Shown here piece after piece: positions 1-5,052 of a stretch of DNA of 5,052 bases. The position numbers and the translations under genes are program-made. The notes below the pieces were generated by a model that saw only the letters and a program-made list of their open reading frames with translations, did not search any database and was not told where the DNA came from. The DNA is from Nitrospirota bacterium. GTDB taxonomy: Bacteria > Nitrospinota > Nitrospinia > Nitrospinales > VA-1. Where the stretch lies: assembly GCA_003235465.1 (NCBI GenBank), contig QJWD01000431.1, positions 1 through 5,052 of the forward strand, given 5' to 3'. Each line of letters opens with the position of its first letter. Position 1 is the first letter of the stretch.

Positions 1-568
1 CCGCCTCCGATTCGTTCGAGCGGCTGAATGGCAGCGAGACGCCGTACATCGCCCCGAGGCCCAGCGCGCCGAGCAGAAAGTCGCGCTGGTTGTTGTTGGC
101 CAGGCTGATGCTCGCCGCCGTCATCGCGCCCATCAGCAGGAACTGCTGCGAGATGCGCTGGCCGGAGTGGCGCGCCGTCACATGCGCGATCTCGTGGCCG
201 AGCACGGCAGCCAGCCCCGCCTCGTTCTGGCACACCGGCAGGATCCCCGTGTACACTGCCGTTTTCCCGCCCGGCAGGGCGAAGGCGTTCTTCTGTTCCG
301 ATTCGATGACCGTGAACTCCCAGGCGAGCTTGGGCATATTCGTCGTTGCCGCCAGGCGGCGGCCCACCCGCCCGGCCACCTCGTTCAGCTTGGGGTCGGT
401 GGAGATTTTTTCCTTGGAGATCAGGTCCTTGTAGGCCTGCTCACCCATCGACACTTCCTGCGAAAACGGAATAACGATGAAGGCTTCCTTGTCCGACACC
501 GGCGTGGACACGCAGGCGGCGAGGATGAGAAGCAGGGCAAGTGCGGATAAAACGATTTTGTTCATCAT
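1..568 (-). CDS. M48-family zinc metalloprotease, lipoprotein (partial, C-terminus beyond left edge)
   Basis: Predicted periplasmic, membrane-anchored zinc endopeptidase of the kind represented by LoiP/YggG and BepA, which act in envelope protein quality control. Seen: a short lipoprotein signal (MNK, then a hydrophobic stretch) ending in lipobox LAAC with the lipidated Cys at residue 19; Val at +2 gives no inner-membrane retention signal, so outer-membrane sorting is plausible. The family motif NAFALPGGK is at residues 94-102, zinc motif HEIAH at 125-129 (Glu126 catalytic), and the sequence leaves the window in ESEA (186-189), where Glu186 should be the third zinc ligand with Asp expected next. 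The start is one of two tandem ATGs (568 or 565); I chose the outer. The only purine-rich ribosome-site candidate (GGAGG, complement of 585-589) is 16 bases upstream, which is far. It is divergent from rnhB. Family assignment is firm; the subfamily and substrate are not. Confidence 0.93.
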   Translation of the reverse strand, partial: MMNKIVLSALALLLILAACVSTPVSDKEAFIVIPFSQEVSMGEQAYKDLISKEKISTDPKLNEVAGRVGRRLAATTNMPKLAWEFTVIESEQKNAFALPGGKTAVYTGILPVCQNEAGLAAVLGHEIAHVTARHSGQRISQQFLLMGAMTAASISLANNNQRDFLLGALGLGAMYGVSLPFSRSNESEA

Positions 569-574
569 TCCGAA

Positions 575-604
575 ATTATAAATTCCTCCGCCGCCCGATT
601 GCAA
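575..604 (-). promoter_or_regulatory. Candidate sigma70-type promoter for the M48 protease gene
   Basis: On the minus strand a perfect TATAAT -10 box (580 to 575) is preceded, after 18 bases, by TTGCAA (604 to 599), a 4/6 match to TTGACA. It sits in a local AT-rich patch in otherwise very GC-rich DNA. Initiation about 6-7 bases after the -10 would fall at about 568, on the first ATG, so the mRNA would be leaderless or nearly so. Prediction by consensus only. Confidence 0.45.
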
Positions 605-658
605 CGCAATTCCCAACCTCCGCCGATAATTGGCCCTCCCGGCCCGGCCATATTTCGG

Positions 659-687
659 TTGCCCGGCCCCGGGCTTTGCCCTATCAT
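659..687 (+). promoter_or_regulatory. Candidate sigma70-type promoter for rnhB-recJ
   Basis: TTGCCC (659-664, 4/6 to TTGACA) and TATCAT (682-687, 5/6 to TATAAT) are separated by 17 bases. Transcription would start near 694, giving a leader of about 37 bases before rnhB. The spacer contains the palindrome at 661-674, which also overlaps the -35 box. Based on consensus match only; the surrounding DNA is GC-rich, which makes the TATCAT hexamer stand out somewhat. Confidence 0.4.
661..674. repeat. GC-only palindrome in the divergent intergenic region
   Basis: GCCCGG and CCGGGC form a perfect inverted repeat around a two-base centre. It lies inside the candidate rnhB promoter, overlapping most of the -35 box and the start of the spacer. 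It could be a regulator binding site or a small hairpin, or a by-product of local GGCC-rich composition. It has no following T-run, so it does not look like an intrinsic terminator. Confidence 0.35.
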
Positions 688-730
688 TTGACCGAACCGG
701 AGGGCCTCCCTCCCCGAGATTCCGGGAGCC

Positions 731-1321
731 ATGCGCCGTTACGAAACCCAGGCACTTGAGAAGGGCTACCGCCTTGTTGCCGGGGTGGACGAAGCCGGGC
801 GCGGCCCGCTTGCAGGCCCGGTGGTGGCGGCGGCGGTGATTTTGCCGGCCAATCCCCGCCTGAACGGCCTCACCGACTCGAAAAAATTGAGCGAAAAAAA
901 GCGCGAGGCGTTTTTCCTCCGCATTCAGGAGGAGGCCACCGCCTTCGGCATCGGCATCGTTGGGCACGACGTCATCGACCGCATCAACATTTTGCAGGCT
1001 TCACGGCTGGCTATGAAGCACGCCGTCGAAAAGCTGGCCGAACCGCCGGACCTTTTGCTCATCGACGGCATTCACACCATCGACCGGCCGGAGGACCAGT
1101 GGACCCTTATCGAAGGCGACAGCAGGAGCCAGAGCATCGCCGCCGCGTCGGTGCTCGCCAAAGTCACCCGCGACCGCCTCATGCGGGACTACCATCGCGA
1201 GTTCCCGCAATACGGGTTCGACCGGCACAAGGGCTACCCGACGGCAAGCCACAAGGCCGAGATAGTGCGGCACGGCCCCTCGCCCATCCACCGCAAAACG
1301 TTTCGCGGCGTCAAATGCTGA
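731..1321 (+). CDS. rnhB: Ribonuclease HII
   Basis: Cytoplasmic endonuclease that cuts 5' of ribonucleotides embedded in DNA, starting ribonucleotide excision repair, and also degrades RNA in RNA/DNA hybrids. At 196 residues it has the usual length for bacterial RNase HII. The metal-binding DEDD set is visible: Asp20 and Glu21 in AGVDEAGRGPLAGPV (17-31), Asp112 in LLLIDG, and Asp130 in EGDSRSQSIAAASVLAKVTRD. The GRG motif (23-25), TDSKKLSEKKR (48-58) and HKGYPT (166-171, with the substrate-sensing Tyr169) are also intact. The start is fixed by an in-frame stop at 689-691 with no other usable start before the GVDEAGRG motif. Its ribosome site is poor: GGGAG (724-728) is only two bases from the ATG and GGAGGG (699-704) is 26 bases away. 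It is followed after 21 bases by recJ on the same strand, probably in one transcript. Confidence 0.97.
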   Translation: MRRYETQALEKGYRLVAGVDEAGRGPLAGPVVAAAVILPANPRLNGLTDSKKLSEKKREAFFLRIQEEATAFGIGIVGHDVIDRINILQASRLAMKHAVEKLAEPPDLLLIDGIHTIDRPEDQWTLIEGDSRSQSIAAASVLAKVTRDRLMRDYHREFPQYGFDRHKGYPTASHKAEIVRHGPSPIHRKTFRGVKC

Positions 1322-1342
1322 GCGCCGCCAAGGACGGTTCCG

Positions 1343-3106
1343 ATGCTTTCCCTGTCTAGCAAGCGCTGGCTGCTCAGGCCCCCCGAGCCCGAGCGCGAGG
1401 CCGCCCTCGCCCGTGAACTTGGCGTGCCCAGTGTGGTGGCGGCGCTCCTCATCAACCGCCAGGTGACGGCGAAGGAAGAGGCCGAAGCCTTCCTCAGTGC
1501 CGACCTTAACCGCCTGCACGACCCGTTCCTGATTCGCGACATGAAGGAGGCCGCCGGCCGCGTGGTGAAGGCCATCGAAAGCGGCGAAACCATCACCGTG
1601 TTCTGCGATTACGACGTCGACGGCGTCACCTCCGCCGCCCTCCTCACCCACTTCTTCCGCGACCTAGGCGTCGGCGTCAGCCACTACCTTCCCGAGCGCA
1701 TGGCCGAGGGCTACGGCCTGAACGAAGACGCCGTGCGCAAGATCCGCGAGGCGGGCAGCACGCTGATGATCACCGCGGACTGCGGCATCACCGGCCACCA
1801 CGAAGTGCGCGTGGCGAAAAGCCTCGGCCTCGATGTCATCATCTCGGACCATCACCAGGTGGGGGAGGAGGGCCTGCCCGAAACCGTCGCCGTGCTCAAC
1901 CCGCACAGGGCGGACTGCGGCTACCCGTTCCGCTTCCTCGCCGGCGTCGGCCTCGCCTTCAAGCTCGCCCTCGCCATCCGGAACGCCCTCCACCAGGCCG
2001 GCTGGGAGAAAGACCGCCTGCCCAACATGAAACGCCATCTCGACCTGTTCGTCCTCGGCACCATCGCCGACGTCGCGCCGCTCACCGGCGAGAACCACAT
2101 CCTCTCCTACCACGGCCTCGAGGTGCTCTCGGCATCGAGCAAGCCCGGCGTCGTCGCGCTCAAATCCGTCGCCGGCGTCGACGGCAGCGTGAGCGCGCGC
2201 GCCGTCGGTTTCGCCCTCGGCCCGCGCCTGAACGCCGCCGGCCGCTTAGGCAAGGCCGATGCCGGCTTTCACCTGCTCACCGCCACCGACCTCAAGGAAG
2301 CCATGGCCATTGCCAAGGAGATCGACAGCATCAACATCGAGCGCAAGGACATCCAGGCCTGGGTGCAGGAAGAAGCCGAGTACCAGATTGACCGCGAGGT
2401 GGACCTCGAGTGCGAGCGCGTCCTCGTTCTCGCGTCGGAGAACTATCACGCCGGCGTCATAGGCATCGTCGCCGCGCGGCTGGTGGAAAAATACCACCGG
2501 CCCGTCGTGCTCATCGCCCTCGAAGACGGCAAGGGCAAGGGCTCAGGCCGCAGCATCCCGCGCTTCAACCTGCACAAGGCGTTCACCGAATGCGGCCAGC
2601 ACCTCACCCAGTTCGGTGGCCACGCCTACGCCGCGGGCTTAAGCATCGCCGCCGAAAACGTCGCCGCCTTCCGCGACGCCATGAACCAGACCGCCCGCCG
2701 CATCCTGAGCGACGACGACCTGATCCCCGAACTCGCCATCGACGCGGAGCTTCCGCTCGCCGAGATCGACCGCGCCCTGGACGCCGCCATCCGCAGGCTC
2801 GAACCCTTCGGGGCGGGCAACCCCGAGCCGGTGTTTCTCGCCCGCAACGTCGAGATGAAGAATCTGCGCCTCATGGGAAAACACCAGGAGCACGCGCGCT
2901 TCACCGCCCAGCAGACAGGTGTAAGGCTCGACGCCGTCGCCTTCGGCATGGCCGAGGCCCTCGCCGCCCTGGAAGGCGAGCCCGATCCCAGGATCGACCT
3001 CGCCTACGAAATCCAAACCAACACCTGGAACGGCCAGAACAAGCTCGAACTCCGCATCCTGGACGCCCGCGCCGCAAGCGGGGAAGAAGCAGGCGGGCCA
3101 TCGTAA
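1343..3106 (+). CDS. recJ: Single-stranded-DNA-specific 5'-3' exonuclease RecJ
   Basis: Cytoplasmic DHH-superfamily exonuclease that degrades 5'-ended single-stranded DNA in RecF-pathway recombination, mismatch repair and base excision repair. The 587-residue length is normal. Domains in order: DHH phosphoesterase core with DYDVDG (89-94), ADCGI (145-149, Asp146), SDHH (168-171) followed by VLNPHR, and GTIADVAPL (Asp243); the PRLNAAGRLG segment (294-303); a DHHA1 domain with GSGRS and GGHAYAAG (425-432), the latter typical of 5'-end recognition; and a C-terminal OB-fold region beginning near EPFGAGNPEP (487-496). All catalytic metal ligands I can place are intact. The ATG has a good Shine-Dalgarno, AAGGA at 1330-1334, eight bases upstream. 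It lies 21 bases after rnhB, so co-transcription is likely. The stop codon sits in the loop of a GC-rich hairpin. Confidence 0.97.
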   Translation: MLSLSSKRWLLRPPEPEREAALARELGVPSVVAALLINRQVTAKEEAEAFLSADLNRLHDPFLIRDMKEAAGRVVKAIESGETITVFCDYDVDGVTSAALLTHFFRDLGVGVSHYLPERMAEGYGLNEDAVRKIREAGSTLMITADCGITGHHEVRVAKSLGLDVIISDHHQVGEEGLPETVAVLNPHRADCGYPFRFLAGVGLAFKLALAIRNALHQAGWEKDRLPNMKRHLDLFVLGTIADVAPLTGENHILSYHGLEVLSASSKPGVVALKSVAGVDGSVSARAVGFALGPRLNAAGRLGKADAGFHLLTATDLKEAMAIAKEIDSINIERKDIQAWVQEEAEYQIDREVDLECERVLVLASENYHAGVIGIVAARLVEKYHRPVVLIALEDGKGKGSGRSIPRFNLHKAFTECGQHLTQFGGHAYAAGLSIAAENVAAFRDAMNQTARRILSDDDLIPELAIDAELPLAEIDRALDAAIRRLEPFGAGNPEPVFLARNVEMKNLRLMGKHQEHARFTAQQTGVRLDAVAFGMAEALAALEGEPDPRIDLAYEIQTNTWNGQNKLELRILDARAASGEEAGGPS

Positions 3107-3114
3107 GGCCCGCC
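3092..3114 (+). terminator. GC-rich hairpin enclosing the recJ stop codon
   Basis: GGCGGGCC (3092-3099) and GGCCCGCC (3107-3114) form a perfect 8-bp stem with a 7-base loop that contains the recJ TAA. There is no T-run after it; the following bases are A-rich. It may attenuate transcription or protect the 3' end of the message rather than act as a classical intrinsic terminator. It can only fold after the last ribosome clears the stop codon. Confidence 0.45.
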
Positions 3115-3161
3115 CTCGCGACGAAAGTAAAAACATAAGCGGCCCGCCGCGCTCCCGCCGA

Positions 3162-3176
3162 GGCGGCCTGGCCGCC
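3162..3176. repeat. Inverted repeat in the recJ-downstream gap
   Basis: GGCGGCC and GGCCGCC are perfect reverse complements around a single T; a physical hairpin would be a 5-bp GGCGG/CCGCC stem with a CCTGG loop. It ends 10 bases before the Shine-Dalgarno of the downstream gene and has no T-run. It could be a regulator site, an mRNA-stability hairpin, or the effect of GC-rich composition. Confidence 0.35.
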
Positions 3177-3186
3177 CCTCAAGCCA

Positions 3187-3193
3187 AAAGGAG
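3187..3193 (+). promoter_or_regulatory. Strong Shine-Dalgarno that fixes a GTG start
   Basis: AAAGGAG is followed after six bases by GTG at 3200. The next residues (MKKTAVADW) lead directly into a Rieske fold and no ATG in this frame is nearby, so this site decides the start of the downstream gene. It is the best ribosome site in the window. Confidence 0.85.
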
Positions 3194-3199
3194 ACCCAC

Positions 3200-4807
3200 G
3201 TGAAAAAAACCGCCGTCGCCGACTGGCAGAAGCTGGAAGACCGAAAGGCCGCCTACGCCCTGGTGGCCAATGTCGACCTCGTCGTGGTGCGCCACGACGA
3301 CAACATCTCGGTGTTTTATGGCCGCTGCTTGCACCGCGGCGCGCTGCTCGCCGACGGCTTTGTGAAGGGCGACAACCTCATCTGCGGCGTGCATCACTGG
3401 GATTTCCGCGTCGACACCGGCATAAGCGAATACGACAACGAAGAGGCCCTGCCCAAATTCAGCGCCTGGGTGGAAGGCGACATGGTGCTGGTCGACGAAG
3501 AAGAGATCGCCGCGTGGGAGAGGGACCACCCACAGGCCTACAATCGTGGCGAGTACCAGGGCCTCTACGCCGACCACGAAGGCAGCGACGCCGAGCCGCA
3601 CACCGGCATCATCCAGCAACTGGCGAAAGACGGCCTCACGAAACTCGGCCACCACGGGCCTGTGGCGGCGATGGGCGTGCCCAGGCAGGAGCTCCCCACC
3701 TGGGACGACGTGCAGTTCGTCACCGCCCAGCTCGCCACCGCGCCGCTACTCGACGACGAGAACGTGGGGACGGGCGTCGTCATCGGCCCGGCGGCGATGA
3801 AGCCGCTTGCCCTGGCCATCCCACTGTTCGTGTCGGACATGAGCTTCGGCGCGCTTTCCGAGGAAGCCAAGGTGGCTCTCGCCACCGGCGCGGAGCTGGC
3901 CGGAACAGGCATATGCAGCGGCGAGGGCGGCATGCTGGAGGACGAGCAGGCAGCGAACAGCCGCTACTTCTACGAGCTCGCCTCCGGCCGCTTCGGCTTC
4001 AGCATGGACAAGGTGAAACGCTGCCAGGCGTTTCACTTCAAGGGCGGGCAGGGCGCGAAAACAGGCACCGGCGGCCACCTGCCCGGCGAAAAAGTGAAGG
4101 GGAAAATCGCCCAGGTGCGCGAACTGAAAGAAGGCGAGCCCGCCGTCTCCCCCGCCCGCTTTCCCGACTGGAAGGACACCGCGCCCATCCGCGAGTTCGC
4201 CGAAGCGGTGCGCGATGCCACCGGCGGCATCCCAATCGGCTACAAGCTCTCCGCCCAGCACATCGAAAAAGACATCGACGCCGCCCTGGACGTGGGCGTG
4301 GACTACATCATTCTGGACGGGCGCGGCGGCGGCACCGGGGCCGCGCCGCTCCTCTTTCGCGACAACATCTCGGTGCCGACGTTGCCGGCCCTGGCGCGCG
4401 CGCGCCGCCACCTCGACAGGCTGGAGAGAAAAGACATAACCCTGGTGATCACCGGCGGCCTGCGCATCCCGGCGGATTTCGCCAAGGCCCTGGCGCTCGG
4501 CGCCGACGCCGTGGCGCTGTCCAACTCGGCCTTGCAGGCCATCGGCTGCATAGCCATGCGCGCCTGCCACACCAACAACTGCCCCGTCGGCATCGCCACC
4601 CAGAAGGAGCATTTGAGACGCCGCCTCATCGTCGAGGAATCGGCGAGGCGGCTGGCGAATTTCCTCACCGCCTCGGTGGAACTCATGCAGGTGCTGGCGC
4701 GCGCCTGCGGCCACAGCCACCTGAACCAGTTCAACATCGAGGACCTCACCACCTGGAAAAAAGACGTGAGCAGCCTCACCGGCATCGCGTATGGAGGCGT
4801 GGGGTGA
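3200..4807 (+). CDS. Rieske [2Fe-2S] / glutamate synthase-type FMN domain fusion protein
   Basis: A predicted cytoplasmic iron-sulfur flavoprotein of 535 residues, GTG start. Residues about 5-110 form a Rieske domain with ligands C43-x-H45 and C62-x2-H65 (16 residues between the pairs), in the wording CLHRGALLADG and CGVHHWDF, closest to ring-hydroxylase-type Rieske domains. A linker of some 50-80 residues follows. The remainder is the glutamate synthase FMN barrel: SDMSFGALSEEA from 212, SGEGG (240-244), KGGQGAKTGTGGHLPG (281-296), DGRGGGTGAAP (373-383), an ITGGLRIP phosphate-binding strand, and the [3Fe-4S] motif C450-x5-C456-x4-C461 ending in CPVGIATQ. There is no N-terminal glutaminase domain and no C-terminal GXGXG domain, so it is about a third of the length of GltB. 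In GltB this barrel makes glutamate from 2-oxoglutarate and ammonia; whether this protein does so is unknown. The Rieske centre could pass electrons to the 3Fe-4S/FMN pair. Domain calls are firm; the reaction is not. Confidence 0.92.
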   Translation: MKKTAVADWQKLEDRKAAYALVANVDLVVVRHDDNISVFYGRCLHRGALLADGFVKGDNLICGVHHWDFRVDTGISEYDNEEALPKFSAWVEGDMVLVDEEEIAAWERDHPQAYNRGEYQGLYADHEGSDAEPHTGIIQQLAKDGLTKLGHHGPVAAMGVPRQELPTWDDVQFVTAQLATAPLLDDENVGTGVVIGPAAMKPLALAIPLFVSDMSFGALSEEAKVALATGAELAGTGICSGEGGMLEDEQAANSRYFYELASGRFGFSMDKVKRCQAFHFKGGQGAKTGTGGHLPGEKVKGKIAQVRELKEGEPAVSPARFPDWKDTAPIREFAEAVRDATGGIPIGYKLSAQHIEKDIDAALDVGVDYIILDGRGGGTGAAPLLFRDNISVPTLPALARARRHLDRLERKDITLVITGGLRIPADFAKALALGADAVALSNSALQAIGCIAMRACHTNNCPVGIATQKEHLRRRLIVEESARRLANFLTASVELMQVLARACGHSHLNQFNIEDLTTWKKDVSSLTGIAYGGVG

Positions 4808-4861
4808 GAGCGGAGCCGCGAGGGAAAGCTTCCTAGAGCCCATTTGCCGAGGAAGGAAGAG

Positions 4862-5052
4862 ATGAGAGATGACAACGACTTCGTGGAATGCCCGCAGCAC
4901 GGCAAACAGCCATCAACCTTTGTATGTCAACACATCGTCCAAAGCCTGCGCGATGGCCAGCCTCGCGGGTTCTGGTCGTCTAACGAAAGCCCGGAAAACC
5001 CAAGGCCCGACTCATGGTGCGGCGAGTGTGAGGAAGTTTCGAGCAGGGCAGG
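4862..5052 (+). CDS. Small Cys/His-rich protein of unknown function (partial, runs off right edge)
   Basis: An open frame of 63 codons plus two bases with no stop before the window ends. The ATG has overlapping AGGA/AAGGA ribosome sites at 4850-4857, 4-8 bases upstream, and starts 54 bases after the preceding stop. The protein begins MRDDNDFVECPQHG and shows paired potential metal ligands: C10-x2-H13, C22-x-H24 (in TFVCQHIVQSL) and C53-x2-C56 (in RPDSWCGECEE). The pattern (a CPxHG opening, FVCQHI, then a PRPDxWCxxCE segment) resembles small conserved hypothetical bacterial proteins I have a sense of but cannot name; a structural zinc site is an inference. Codon use is less GC-biased than in the genes upstream. 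It may be co-transcribed with the Rieske-glutamate synthase gene. The length is unknown. Confidence 0.7.
   Translation, partial: MRDDNDFVECPQHGKQPSTFVCQHIVQSLRDGQPRGFWSSNESPENPRPDSWCGECEEVSSRA

Noticed and set aside
90..839. Plus-strand frames of 69-127 codons over the M48 gene and the intergenic region
   Set aside because: The first two oppose an M48 gene with intact HEIAH and lipobox; the others run through the divergent promoter region into rnhB in the wrong frame and show no supporting motif or ribosome site.
1315..1359. ATG overlapping the rnhB end as an alternative recJ start
   Set aside because: This ATG is in a different frame from recJ and hits a TAG after 14 codons; the ATG at 1343 has a proper Shine-Dalgarno.
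1001..2113. Minus-strand frames of about 150-216 codons across rnhB and recJ
   Set aside because: They lie antisense to well-supported genes, have no family motif, and have low-complexity Gly/Val/Asp/Ala composition.
2410..4836. Long plus-strand frames at 2410-3138 and 3514-4836
   Set aside because: They are Arg/Pro-rich out-of-frame readings of recJ and of the Rieske-glutamate synthase gene, whose true frames carry all family motifs.
4823..4853. Short inverted repeats GGAA/TTCC and TCCT/AGGA before the last gene
   Set aside because: The stems are only 4 bp and fall within the purine-rich ribosome site region; such matches are expected by chance.
3746..4900. 384-codon open frame on the minus strand
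   Set aside because: It lies antisense to the Rieske-glutamate synthase gene, shows no recognisable motif, and is Gly/Ala/His/Val-rich as expected for an antisense frame of GC-rich coding DNA.

Overview
The window is a compact, GC-rich stretch of bacterial chromosome with strong C/G preference at third codon positions. A lipoprotein signal on the first gene points to a Gram-negative host. The RNase HII and RecJ proteins read like those of Deltaproteobacteria-type (Desulfobacterota and relatives) or similar lineages; this is an impression from motif wording only, so the taxon is uncertain. I saw no phage, transposon, CRISPR, tRNA or rRNA signal.

Layout: (1) bases 1-568, minus strand, the N-terminal 189 residues of an M48-family zinc metalloprotease lipoprotein, cut by the left edge just inside its third zinc-ligand motif. 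(2) Bases 569-730, a divergent intergenic region with a sigma70-like promoter candidate for each direction and a GC-rich palindrome. (3) Bases 731-1321, rnhB (RNase HII), followed after 21 bases by (4) recJ (1343-3106), a full-length 5'-3' single-strand DNA exonuclease. (5) Bases 3107-3199, a short gap flanked by two GC-rich hairpins and ending in a strong Shine-Dalgarno sequence. (6) Bases 3200-4807, a GTG-started 535-residue protein fusing an N-terminal Rieske [2Fe-2S] domain to a glutamate-synthase-type FMN/[3Fe-4S] domain. (7) From 4862 to the right edge, the start of a small Cys/His-rich protein of unknown function.

rnhB and recJ make a plausible two-gene nucleic-acid maintenance unit: RNase HII nicks at ribonucleotides in DNA and RecJ degrades 5'-ended single strands during repair and recombination. 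The Rieske-glutamate synthase protein is the most unusual item. It keeps the FMN barrel and the three-cysteine cluster motif of glutamate synthase, lacks the glutaminase and GXGXG domains, and carries its own Rieske centre, which suggests a single-chain redox enzyme rather than a canonical GOGAT. I do not see a convincing multi-gene novel system here.
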